Shown piece by piece: positions 6,662 through 18,400 of a DNA stretch of 64,000 nucleotides. Source of the DNA: Secundilactobacillus silagei JCM 19001 (GTDB lineage: Bacteria > Bacillota > Bacilli > Lactobacillales > Lactobacillaceae); contig NZ_BCMG01000014.1 of the NCBI RefSeq assembly GCF_002217945.1, positions 1-64,000 on the forward strand. The letters run 5' to 3'. The translations under genes were made by a program, and so were the position numbers. Under the pieces are notes generated by a model. The model saw only the letters and a list, made by a program, of their open reading frames with translations, made no database searches and had not been told where the DNA came from. The stretch's first letter is position 1; every line of letters starts with the position of its first letter.

Positions 6662-7840
6662 TTATTCTTTAAACTTCCCAGAACTTTCATCCAGTTGACT
6701 GGAAATGTCGTGGATCTGGTCATAACGGTAAGTGCTGTCATAACTGTGATCATCCTTGTTGTAGGCCTTCACCTGCAGCACGTCTTTGTGCGGCCAGCTG
6801 ACGATGTAGGTGTAATCATCGTAGTCAAAGCCGTACTGATCGGCAATAGCATCGATACCGGATTGTTCGTTGCCGTGATACTCTTCTTCAAAATGACCGT
6901 AGTTGCTGTCGCTTGGCGTTGAATCATCGGAATCACTGTGGCTGCTGCTATCACTGTCGTTGTCGTTATCATCGTTGGTATCGGCATCTTGATCACTGGT
7001 GTCAGTACTGTCGGATGAATCCGGTGTTGAGAGATCGACCTTGATGTTCTTAGATTGAGTCGAAACTAGGTTCTTCGTTACTGACTGGCCATCGGTGTCC
7101 GAATCGGTACTGGATAATTTAAAGGTGTAACGGCCAGGGAACAAAGGACCGGCTTTGTAAGAATAATGGTCGTTGCTGGCAGTGGCCACGTTGAGGCCAT
7201 TCAGGCTGATGGACGCTTGATCCACGTTGGTCTGAACAGTCGGGTACATGGCAACGACTTCCAGCTTGTAGGCCGGGAAGAACAGGAGGTGATGACCCTT
7301 AGTGACTAATTTGAAGGTGCCATCACTGGTCTGGTCATTACTCATCAGACTGGACTTCATATCCGCTAGGTAACGTTTGTCGGAAGTCAGGTAGCTCATA
7401 AAGGGCTTGATGGACTTGGAGTTAATTTCCAGACTGGGATCGGTGGACGTCATGTATTTGACCGTGGCATCCGTATCGTTGTCATGCATGGCAGTAACCA
7501 TGTCATCCACCTGCTTGGATTTGCTGTACTTGCTGGCGCCATAGAAGTAGGTACCAGCCAAAATTAAAATAATAATGACAATTAAACTGAACCAAATAGC
7601 CTTTTTATGGGACCGTTTCTGACGATTCTTGTTGCGCTTGCGGATTGGCGTGGCCTTGACTGGTTTAGGTGAAACCGGTTTTGATTTTGGTTGTTCTGGT
7701 TCAGTCGGCTGTGGTTCAGGCTGAACTGAACTGGCTTCATTACTTTTACTAGTCGTTGCTGGCTTTAGTCGGTAGCCGCAGTTTTGACAAAAAACATCAT
7801 CGGGGCTGACTTTAGCCCCGCAATTTGGACACGTTGACAT
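6662..7840 (-). CDS. TcaA-like zinc-ribbon membrane protein
   Basis: A 392-aa protein. It begins with a zinc ribbon (CPNCGAKVSPDDVFCQNCGY, four Cys in two CxxC pairs), then has a Pro/Lys-rich cytoplasmic linker, one membrane helix at about 88-108 (AIWFSLIVIIILILAGTYFY) and an extracellular part. That part resembles TcaA/YvbJ-type domains (IKPFMSYLTSDKRYL, then YKLEVVAMYPTVQTNVDQA, SLNGLNVATA, GPLFPGRYTFKL). A Ser/Asp-rich stretch at about 275-315 and a C-terminal domain that may be NTF2-like follow. Proteins of this layout affect envelope stress and glycopeptide susceptibility in staphylococci. ATG 7840 is preferred over GTG 7849 because AGAGG lies 8 bases before it. That ribosome binding site sits in the end of the esterase gene upstream, so the two are translationally linked. 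Confidence 0.7.
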   Translation of the reverse strand: MSTCPNCGAKVSPDDVFCQNCGYRLKPATTSKSNEASSVQPEPQPTEPEQPKSKPVSPKPVKATPIRKRNKNRQKRSHKKAIWFSLIVIIILILAGTYFYGASKYSKSKQVDDMVTAMHDNDTDATVKYMTSTDPSLEINSKSIKPFMSYLTSDKRYLADMKSSLMSNDQTSDGTFKLVTKGHHLLFFPAYKLEVVAMYPTVQTNVDQASISLNGLNVATASNDHYSYKAGPLFPGRYTFKLSSTDSDTDGQSVTKNLVSTQSKNIKVDLSTPDSSDSTDTSDQDADTNDDNDNDSDSSSHSDSDDSTPSDSNYGHFEEEYHGNEQSGIDAIADQYGFDYDDYTYIVSWPHKDVLQVKAYNKDDHSYDSTYRYDQIHDISSQLDESSGKFKE

Positions 7841-7845
7841 ATGAC

Positions 7846-8841
7846 TCACCTCTGAGATTTAAATTGATTGAAGATGTAACGATAAGCATTCGGCAGCGCT
7901 CGGTTCCAGTACGGCCAGTTGTGATTGCCGAAGTGGTCGACCTGATAAGTTGGCTTGAGCTGGTGCTGTCGCAGCTGTTTGACGAACAAATTAACGTCGG
8001 CAATGGGAACGGTGGTATCCAGCGCGGTGGTTTCGATGTAGAAATGAGCCGGCGCTTTTTCCTGCTGCAGATAGCTGTCTAGATAGCGGCTAGGCTGAGC
8101 CCGTTCGAAAGTCTGCTGGCTAAAGGTACCGTTGACCTTGAAAGCATCGATCTGGTTGTTCGTCTGCACGGTCGGCGGGACCTTTTGCCAAATGGCCGGC
8201 GAAATCAGCGCGTCTACTGAAAAGAGGTGCGGGTGGCGGAATGTCAACCGCGCAGCCCCGTAACCGCCCATGGAGATGCCGCCGATAGCCCGCTTAGATT
8301 GACCAGCTAACTGATAGGCTTTGGTCGTCTGCGGAATCAAGTCATCAATCATGGCGTTTTCCAGCTTCTCCTTAGTGGTATTTAAGTAGAAGGAATTACC
8401 ACCGTCTGGAAAGATGGCGACCACGGGTAAGTGCTTTTGGGTGACCAGCTGATCTAAGTAGGCCTTGGAATGTGCCTGCGCGGTGAGGTTAGTTTCGTCA
8501 CCATACAGTCCGTGGAGCATGTAGATCACTGGAAAATGGGTGCCCTGTGACTTTAAGCGCTGGTAGTTACGCGGTAAGTACACCCGGTAGCGCCAGTTAC
8601 GGTGCAACTGCGGGCTATAAAGCACTTTTGAAACGACCCGACTCGGTGTTGGCGGTTGGTTGACTTGTGTCTTAGCCGAAGATTGACTAGTTTTTTTAAC
8701 TGGTTTTTTATTCGGTTGCTGCTTAATACGAGACTGAGCGGTCTGCTTGGCCGGTGGATTCAGCGAATGAACCAGTCCGCCAGCAATTACCCCAATAATT
8801 GCGATGGCGACAATCACGACTCCCCAGAGGTTTCTCTTCAT
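7846..8841 (-). CDS. Membrane-anchored or secreted esterase (alpha/beta hydrolase, esterase D/PF00756-like)
   Basis: A 331-aa protein with an N-terminal membrane or signal segment (MKRNLWGVVIVAIAIIGVIA) followed by a Lys/Gln/Ser-rich linker and an alpha/beta hydrolase domain. The nucleophile elbow is GGISMGGYGAAR with Ser190. The likely acid is the Asp in ETTALDTTVP and the His is in FGNHNWPYW. The oxyanion region VIYMLHGLYGDE is typical of the S-formylglutathione hydrolase / tributyrin esterase / mycolyltransferase-like family. It acts outside the membrane, perhaps on acyl or acetyl groups of envelope polymers or on phenolic esters; the substrate is unknown. Its stop overlaps the upstream region of the zinc-ribbon gene, so the two form an operon. 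Confidence 0.8.
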   Translation of the reverse strand: MKRNLWGVVIVAIAIIGVIAGGLVHSLNPPAKQTAQSRIKQQPNKKPVKKTSQSSAKTQVNQPPTPSRVVSKVLYSPQLHRNWRYRVYLPRNYQRLKSQGTHFPVIYMLHGLYGDETNLTAQAHSKAYLDQLVTQKHLPVVAIFPDGGNSFYLNTTKEKLENAMIDDLIPQTTKAYQLAGQSKRAIGGISMGGYGAARLTFRHPHLFSVDALISPAIWQKVPPTVQTNNQIDAFKVNGTFSQQTFERAQPSRYLDSYLQQEKAPAHFYIETTALDTTVPIADVNLFVKQLRQHQLKPTYQVDHFGNHNWPYWNRALPNAYRYIFNQFKSQR

Positions 8842-8893
8842 GATGATTCCCCCTCATAGATCGATTAAAAATGAAAACCTGATATTAAGATAA

Positions 8894-9001
8894 TTTTACG
8901 AGAATACCAAGGGCGTGACAAGTCTAGTACCGATTAAAGATGATGAACAGCTGTTTAATAAGCTGATGGCAACGCTTACTGAACGGGAATCGTACAACTA
9001 G
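8894..9001 (+). pseudogene. Possible decayed coding remnant
   Basis: In one frame, bounded by TAA (8891) and TAG (8999-9001), the sequence reads like protein: GVTSLVPIKDDEQLFNKLMA followed by TLTERESYN. It has no start codon with a ribosome binding site. It may be the tail of a lost gene. I do not recognise the family. Confidence 0.25.
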
Positions 9002-9229
9002 ATTAGTAGTGGTAAGAAATATTTTATTAGACGGTTAGTTATTCAAAATTAAGGTTAAATAGTTGAAAAATATTCTTTTAAACATTTTAAAAAGAATAAT
9101 GATATTTTGAACAATTTAAAAAGATTGTCTCACGGGCGATGGTGGCGTTAACAACATGTAATCTTTGAATTCTATGAGTTAAAGTGGCTGCCAATTGGTA
9201 CAAAACGGGCGTGCAATTTTCAATATAAG
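9002..9229. other. AT-rich intergenic DNA upstream of adhesin 1
   Basis: No gene is seen. The stretch is rich in A/T tracts with an imperfect inverted repeat ATTCTTTTAAA-cat-TTTAAAAAGAAT around 9073-9100, which could bend DNA or bind a nucleoid protein. Confidence 0.4.
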
Positions 9230-9238
9230 TGTTATGCT
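9230..9238 (+). promoter_or_regulatory. Extended -10 promoter of adhesin 1
   Basis: TGTTATGCT gives an extended -10 (TGn plus TATGCT at 9233-9238). The surrounding TATAAGTGTTATGCT aligns with TATAAGTGCTATGAT upstream of adhesin 2 (to 21342), which supports both. No good -35 is seen. The transcript would have a leader of about 250 bases. Confidence 0.55.
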
Positions 9239-9288
9239 AACCTATCAATAAGTATGATTTTAGCAATTGAAAGTGATTGTCAGCGTTA

Positions 9289-9348
9289 GTTAAAAATAAC
9301 CCATGGCTGTTAAATCAATTAATCAGCCGTGAGTTATGTTTTTTTGAC
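9289..9348 (+). promoter_or_regulatory. Leader hairpin with T-run (putative attenuator) of adhesin 1
   Basis: The arm starting GTTAAAAATAACCCATGGCT (9289-9308) can pair with AGCCGTGAGTTATGTTTTTT (from 9325). A run of T and a second TTTTTT (9350s) follow. The related leader at 21396-21454 keeps the pairing with different bases. It looks like an intrinsic terminator inside the leader, about 150 bases before the start codon. Confidence 0.5.
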
Positions 9349-9495
9349 TTTTTTCTAACGGTTTATTTAGCTCATATTCATAACGTAAAAGAACAGATAA
9401 ACGTTGTTATTACAAGCTTAATATGTGATGAGTTCATCGCAGCTAAGAATTGTGATTGCCAACTTTTATTGAGTCAGCGAACGGAGGCACGAGAT

Positions 9496-12400
9496 ATGAC
9501 AAAACGACAAAAAATGTTGTTAAACAAGGCAGAAACGGAACACAAAGAACATTATAAGATGTATAAAAGTGGCGCTGCATGGGCGTTTACCTGTATTACC
9601 TTATTGTCAGGTATTATCTGGGCTGCGCCAACTGTCTCGGCAAAAGCCGACACAACATCAACAACAAGTAAGGTTACAGAATTAGATAACGTTAATAGTG
9701 GCGCTACTCAGACTACTACTGATAGTGCTGCACAAACACAAAATGGCACAACTACGCCAGCAAATGGCAGTACCGCAACGCCAGCAGCCACACAGAAGAC
9801 AGCTGGTCAGAGTACTGCTTCTCAAGGTATAACAACTTCAAGTGCAACACCTCAGGTTAAGCAAGCAGCTGCTACACCACAAAGTGCAGTCACTTCAAGT
9901 GCAACACCTCAAGCTAAACAAGCAACTACTACACCGCAAAGTGCAGTCACACCAAGTGCAACGCCTCAGCCTAAGCAGGCAAACACTGTACCTGTTAATG
10001 CTACAAAGGCTGTTACTAATAATGTAGTAAGCACTACAGCTGCTAACACTGTAGCAACTCCCACCCAAATCACCACGGCTAATTTAAATGGATCCAACCC
10101 TGCTAATATGCAGGCTGATGGGACTATTTCACAGACTGATAAGACGAATACGCAAGTCAACACGGTTGATGGGGTCACGGCTAACTTTAAGGCTGAGCAA
10201 GTTGTTGGGAATGCTAAGGAAAAAACGGTTAAAGATGTTACTACTTCTATTAAGGATGGCGGCGTTATCTTAACGCCTGCCAAAAAATCTAATGTAGCAG
10301 GAACCTTAGTTTATAAAAACCAGATTGACACCGCTCAAGGATTTACCTTTAATGCCACTTTAACATCAGAAGCTGCAGGGCATGGTGGTGGTATTGGTTT
10401 CATTTTACAACCTGTTGATCCACAAAAGGCTGGTGTCGATGATAGTAGTGATCCATCGGCTGATATTGGTATTTTTGGTCAAGCTAACACCACTTTTATT
10501 GGCCGAGATGGGTATCCCGATACAGACAGTAAGCCTGCTAGAGCTGATACTCAGTGGGATCAATTAACGGTTCGTCAAACGGATGCGGCTGGACATTTAA
10601 CAACAACTTCGCCTACATGGGCTTCAAGTGAAAAGTCAAATGTTCCGCTGACGGAATACGTCACCTTAGCTTGGCAACCAACAACGACCAATACTGATAA
10701 TACCGTAACAGGGACGCTGACCTATACGACTTATAGCGATGCGGCTCGGACAAAGAAATCTCAGATTCAGACGATCACGACTAATTCAAGCACTACTAAA
10801 ACCAGTGGTCCTTCATCTGTAACGTTAAACAAGTCCGTTTCAATTGCAGCATTTGCCGCGGTTGGAAAACTTTCTGACGCTAACACAAACGATAGCGATC
10901 AGCGTTCAGTTTCAATCGTCGATCCGAGTGACAAGAGCAATACTAGTAGTGGTGGTTTCTCTGCCAAAGTGAACACCATGCCAGTTAAGTTTTCTTATAT
11001 TGAAAACGATGATGGTAAGCAAACGTCTATTCACGATCAAGACACCACTAACGTCAACGTTGGGGATACCATTAGTATCGGTAAAACCACTGATTTAAGC
11101 ACTAACACCTTTGCACCACGGGTGATCGACGGTTATCAATTCGTTAAAGCCGTGACCAGCCAGGGTGGCAAGTCATTATCAGTAAACAACGTTGTATTAA
11201 ACTCATTAACGCAAAATAATGAAGCTAACACCATTAACATTTTTTATACGAATCAAGTGAACTACACAATTCAGCCAGTGGACGCTCAGGGGAATAATAT
11301 CACTGGTTTAGCACCACAAACGATCAAGTCGACAATTGGCTCACAAGTGACAGCACAAGCTCATGATGGCTATACAACACCTAACATCATGGCACCAACC
11401 ACTGACGGCACGATTGTGAAGGCAGTTTACACGGCTAATAAAGGCAGTGTACAAGTAAGCTATGCAGGATTACCGGCTAATATTACACCGACTGCGGTTA
11501 CTGCAAATGGTACAGTTGGTGGCACTTATCAGGTGACAACACCTGTTATTGCGGGTTATACCGCGGATCTAGCTGCCGTTGAAGGCACTTATGTTCAAGG
11601 CGCAACACCGTTAACGGTTCATTACACCGCCAGCAACAACAGTTACCAAATTATTCCAGTTGATGGTACTGGTAAGGCCATTACCACTTTGCCTGCGACT
11701 ACTGAAACTAGTAAGACGGATACCAACATCGCCGCACCAACTTACGCTGGTTACACGCTGGCAGATAAAACAATACCAACGACGCAAGCTGGTGTTAATA
11801 GCTACCAGTTGCATTACACGGCTAACTCATACCAGGTCAGTGTTAATTACACTGGTCTACCAGCTGATTTGACGCAGACTCAAGCAACGTCAACGGGGAC
11901 TACCGGACAGGCCTATCAGGTCAGCTCACCGATAATTGCCGGTTACACCCCTGATCAAGCCTCAGTAGCGGGCACTTATGGCCCAGCAACTGCAGCGGAT
12001 GGTACTTTTACAGTACATTACACCGCTGATACCAAGGTTTACAAAGTTCAGGCAGTGGATGGCAACGGCAACGCAATCACAACTTTAGCGCCACAGCAAT
12101 ATGACGGTAAAACAGGTGATGTCATCGACTATCCAACTTACGCTGGCTACACCGTTTCAAAGAATAACGAAATCGTGCCAGCTGAAGCTCACCCAACACC
12201 AACAATTAAAGTTAAATACGTAGCCAATGCGTCACAGTTAACGGTTCAATACGCCGGTCTACCAACCGACATCACACCAGCTGCGCAAACGCAGACTGGC
12301 GTGACCGATAACTCTTATCAGGTAACGGCACCAACTATTGCTGGCTACACCCCAGATAGCACTATTTTAAAGGGGACTTACAGCAACACCGGCGCTTTGA

Positions 12401-15400
12401 CTAAAACCATTACCTATACCGCTAACGACAACAGTTACACGATTACGCCAGTTGATGAGAACGGTAAGGTCATTGCCGGTTTGAGCCTGACTAGTGGTAC
12501 GACGAAGACCGATGTTGCGATCACTGCACCAGACTACAGTGCAGCTGGCTATTTACAAGATCCTAGTCAGCCTCAGCTGATCACTAAAGCCGGGGAAACG
12601 AACTACCAGGTTCACTACACAACTAACGCCCAAACCATCACGGTTAACTATGCGGGCCTGTCAACGGCGCCGGCTGCGCAGACGCAGATCGTTAAAATCG
12701 GTGATGACTACAGCCTGGTATCACCAACGATTACGGGTTATACCCCTGATCAATCGATCATTACCGGGACTTATCAGAACAAGGGTCAGACTAATTTTAC
12801 GGTCAACTACGCACCAATCAACGTGACGGTTACGATTCAGCATACCGGCTTAGATTCAACTACAGCTGGGACTGACACACCGCAAACGGTGACTGGCAAA
12901 TATGGGACTACTTTTAGCGTCAACGCGGCTGATATTGCGGGTTACACCCCGGATCAGAAGACGATTACGGGAACCTTTTCAGCGGATAACGCGGCTAATA
13001 TGTATGCTATCAAGTACACTGGTAAACCAGCGACAGTTACAGTCAACTTTAAGGGTGCTTATTCACAGACACCGCAATCAATGACTTTGACTGGGGTAGT
13101 CGGTGGGACTTATTCACTGACACCACAAGGCTTGACTGACTACACGCCAGATAAAGCCCAAGTTAGCGGGATGTTTACGGCTGCTAACGCAAACGATTCA
13201 AAAACCAATCAACCAGTTACGGTCAACTATGTTCTTAATAAATCACTGCGGACTTATACGATCGTGCCAGTTGATGTGAACAGTAACCAAATTACTGGGG
13301 TGGCAGGACTTGTTTCAGTCACAGCCCACGCCAAGGCTGGCGCAACGGTTGCCACACCTGATTACACTAATTTAGGCTACGTGGCTGCGCAACCAGATGT
13401 TACGGTTGCTGATACAGCTACTCAGACCTTTAAAGTGCAGTATCAACGCCAAGTGGCCTATGCGATGCAGGCGGTAGACGCTAATGATCAGCCAATCAGT
13501 AGCCGACCAATCATCAACGCTACGGGCATCGTTGGTTCAACCATCACGCCGACTGCAATTGAAGGTTACAACGCGGTTAGCAACACGTACACGGTACCGC
13601 AAACAGCAACGACGAATGCCAACCCACTACAAATTCAATATGTACCAAAGGACGTTACTGTAACGGTCGTCCCAGTTGACGGCAACGGTAACGTGATTGC
13701 CGACCTAGCACCGAAGACCGTTACGCAAGCTGGTGGCACTCAGCTAAATGAAACAACGTTGGCGCAAGCTGGTTACCAAGTTAAAGCGCACAACACGATT
13801 GCGGTGCCGATTAGCGACACTGGCATTTCGACCACGGTGGCTTACCTAAAGGAAGTTACTCTGGGCTTAAGCGGCAGTGACACTGAAGTTTATTCAGGTA
13901 GCGCTCAAAACGTTAAACCAGCACAGTACAGCGTGACGTTGCCAGATGGCAGCAGTTACGCACTGAACACCAGTGACGTTGAATTGACTTCTGGTGCAGC
14001 GTCGGTCCAAAATGCCGGCACGTATCAGGTTCAGTTAACGGCTAGTGGCAAGGCTGCCATTAAAGATGCTTTAGCCCAAAACTACGTGGTTGCATTTGAC
14101 GATGCGCAGACCGGTTCACTGGTCGTTGCACCGAAGGCTTTGACCGCTGCGTCAGCGAATACCGAACTGGTACCAGCGAACGCAACGAATGCTGCCCAAA
14201 ACCCACAGTTAGCAGCTTCAATCGTGGTTCAAGGCAGTACCAAGACTTACGACAACAACGCCGCCACGGATGCACCAACCTTTAATGTGTTAGCACCCAG
14301 TCAGTACACCGACTTTACGGTACCGGCTGATTTAACTGCTAGTGACTTTGACACAACCGCTATTTCGCAGAATGCCGGCAGCTATCAAGTGACCTTAAAC
14401 GCTAGTGGTTTAGGCAAATTACAAGCCGCTAACACTAACTATTCATTCGATGCTAGTGACGTGCAAGATGGCCTGTTTGTGATCAACCCACGGGCGATTA
14501 CGATTACGGCGCCAACCTACACTAAGACTTACGATGGTGTGGCTGATGCTGCCAATGCCACGGCTGACACGCAGGTTACCGGATTAGCTGGCGTTAAGTT
14601 GACCGACGCTAACCAGCCAGTATTTACCACCACTTCAATTAGTGATGCAATCAACGCTGGCAGTTACGCTTTGACGGTGACGCTGGATAAAACTGCTAAT
14701 CAGAACTACGTGATCAGCACGGTGGCCGGTCAATTAACGATCAACAAAGCGACGTTAACAACGGCTACAGCCAACACGACTGACGCACCGGTTAACGCAG
14801 ATGATCCAGCAAACAATCCACAACAGGATCAGTTCATCGTGATTCAAGGCAACACCAAGGCTTACGATGGTCAAACTAACGCTGATCCAGCCACGTTTAC
14901 GGTGTTAGCACCAAGTCAGGCAGCTCATTTTGTTGTGCCAACCTTAACGGCAGACGATTTTGACATGACCGGCATCACCAGTCAAAACGTGGGCAACTAC
15001 GCGGTCAAATTATCCGCTAATGGGTTAGCGGCACTGCAACAAGCTAACGCTAATTACCAGATCACGGCAGCTAACGTGCAAACTGGGTTATTCGTCATTG
15101 CACCTAATACGGCTAGCCAGGTCAGCGTTAATGGTGCGCAAAAGACCTATGATGGGCAATCAACTAGCTATTCAGTTAACTTATCAAATGGTTTGACTGC
15201 ACCAACTTGGAACGCGTCGGACTTTACGGTCACTGCGAACGATGGACAAACCACCAACGCGGTAAACGCCGGTGATTATACGGTAACGTTAAGCGCGCAG
15301 GGGCTTCATGACCTGCAAGCTGTTAACCAAAACTATCAAATTACTAACAATAATCTTCAGGCTGGTACTTTCACTATCGACAAGGCACCAGTAACGATCA

Positions 15401-18400
15401 CTGCACCGCAAGGCTTGACTAAAGTCTATGACGGCAAGGGCTACGCGGTGGCTGATGCAGCCACGGTAACCGGCCAACCAGCAAATGGTGACGCCGTGAA
15501 GTATCAGTTATCATCACTGACGGATGCGGTTAATGCGGGCTCATATGTATTAAACGTTATTGGGACGGATGATAACCCGAACTACGCGATCACCGTTGTG
15601 CCAGGGACGTTTACGGTGACTAAGAATGCTCAGGCAGCCGTAACGCTTGGAACAGCTACGAAAGTTTATGATAACAATGCGACAACTACGCCTGCAGTTT
15701 ACGGTGTGACGTTGCCAGCAGGGGTTTCCGCACCAAACTGGACGGCGGCTGACTTTGAATTATCATCAAACAGTCAAGACGTTGGCACCTACGCCGTACA
15801 GCTTAGCGCGCAGGGGCTTCAAGACCTCAACGCTGCTAACGGCAATTACAGCTTTACGCCAACCAACGTGCATGCCGGCAGTTTCAGCATTACTCCAGCT
15901 GCCATTACGGTCACGGCACCAACCTTAACTAAGGTCTATGATGGCACGGCTTACAGCGGTGACTATCAGGCTCAAGTAACGGGTGTACCAGCCGATGCGA
16001 CTGCACCATCATTTGACCTGACTGATTTGAGTCAGGATGTTAACGCCAAGACTTATGAACTGAATGCAACTTTAAAGGATTCAACCAATAACTACACGAT
16101 CACCTATCATGCTGGTCAATTAACAATCAGCCAAGCGCCAGTTACGATTACGGCACCAACTTTGACTAAGGTTTACGATGGCAAAGGCTATGCTGGCAAC
16201 GATAACGTGGCAACCGTTTCTGGCCTGCCAACTGCTACCAAAGCGGATGCGCTGCACTATTCAATGACTGATCTGAGTCAAATGAGTGACGTTAAGGCTG
16301 GCGGCTATGGAATCGATATCGCGTTAGGCGATAACCCGAACTACGCGATCACCACTAAATCCGGAACATTAACGATCACGCCAATGACTGACGCCACGGT
16401 TAACGTAGCGGGTGCTTCGAAGACCTACGATGGCGCTGCTGCGAACTATGCAGTGACACTTCCAGCTGGGGTGAAGGCCTCAACTGCGGGCTGGACGGCA
16501 GCGGACTTTAATTTGTCAGCACCAACCAACGCCGGGACTTACACGGTGACGTTGAGTGCGACTGGTATCGCTCACCTCCAAGCAGCCAACAGTAATTACC
16601 AATTTACCAGTGACAACGTGCAAGCTGGTAACTTTACCATTGCCCAAGCACCGCTGTCAGCCGGTGACATTACGGTTAACGACAGTACCAAGACTTACGA
16701 TGGTAAGGCAGCCACTGATCCTACGGTGACCTTGAGCCAAAAACTCGCAGCACCAGCTAAGGGCTGGACTAGTGCTGACTTTGATTTAAGCGGTATTACC
16801 AGCCAAAACGTCGGCAGTTACATCGTTAGTTTGAGTGAACAGGGCATTAACGATTTACAAGCCGCTAACGGTAACTATCACGTGACTAGCAGTGCAATCA
16901 AGAACGGTCATTTTGTGATTACGCAAGCACCGTCAACCGCTGCGGTTATGAGTGCTACAAAAGTTTATGATAACAACAGCGCAACTAATCCTAAAGAATA
17001 CATCGTGCATTTGACCACGGGTGATCTGAAATTGCCGAGTGCGGACTTTAACGTCGCAACGGCAGCTGACGGTCAAAACGTTGGCAGTTACGCGGTAACG
17101 TTAAACGCTGATGGGTTTGCCGCCATTCAAGCAGCACAGCCTAACTACAGTCTGGCATCAGCTGATGTACAAGCTGGTCGTCTGGACGTTACACGAGCTA
17201 ACGTTACTTTAACGGCACCAACTAACGCGACGAAGATTTATGACGGCAAGGTATTTTCAACTGACCCGGCAGCGCTAGTTACTGTTTCCGATGTACCGGC
17301 TAACGGGACACCAGTGAAGTTTACGGTCAATGATTTGAGCCAAGCACTGAATGTCGGCAAGTATGACATGACGATCACCCCAACGGACAACTCAAACTAC
17401 ACGTTTACCATTCACAACGGTAGTTTTACGATCGCACCGCAGACTGAAACAGCCGGCGCAATTCAAGTTGCTAACGCGCAAAAGACCTACGACGGGGATG
17501 CAGCGACTGATCCTCAGACGTATGGATTGACCGCTAACAGTCAGTATGCCGGACTAGTGATTCCAGCAACGTTGACGGCTGACGATTTCAATACCGATGG
17601 CGTTACAAGCCAGAATGTTGGTAGTTACGCGGTAACCTTGAAGCAATCCGGAATCGATAAGATCAACGCTGCTAATGCCAACTATGTCCTCGATACCAAC
17701 AGCATTACTGGCGGTCAATTGACCATTAACAAGCGGCCAGTGACCATTACAGCCAAGGATGCTGAGAAGACCTTTGACGGCAAGCAGTACAGTGACCCGG
17801 TTGGCGTAACGTCAACGAATACGGTTGATACGGGTGCCAAACTGGTTTATACAGTCAACGTGCCAACTGGTGTGAATGCATCAACGACACCAATTACCGT
17901 CACGGCTAATGCGGCTGATAATCCTAATTATGAAATTACGACTGCTAACGGGAAATTAACCATTACCCCTGAACAGCTGGCTGCCAACGCAGTCACCTTC
18001 AGCAACAGCAGTAAGGTTTACAACGGTAATTTTGCCACTGATCCGGCAACGTACACGCTGCAGGGACCAGCTGATGACACTAACTTCACCGTGCCAACGG
18101 ACTGGACGGCTGCTGATTTCGATAACAGCGGCATTACTAGTCAAAACGTGGGCAACTATCAGGTGCAGTTGAGTCAAGCTGGTTTAGCTAAGTTACAGCA
18201 GGCTAACCGTAATTACGTCTTTGATATGAGCAGTGTTCAAGCTGGTTCATTTGCAATCACGAAGGCACCATTGAAGGTGACGTTACCAACTTTGACGAAG
18301 ACTTACGATGGCCAGGCCTATTCAGGTAAAGACGATCAAGTTGTCGTTGACGGTGTGCCAGCAGGCGTAGCGCAACCAACTTTTGGCCTAACTGATATTA

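Noticed and set aside
9277-9495. N-terminal extension of adhesin 1 upstream of 9496
   Set aside because: The extra 73 codons run through the leader hairpin and lack a ribosome binding site, while ACGGAGG and the signal peptide fit the ATG at 9496.
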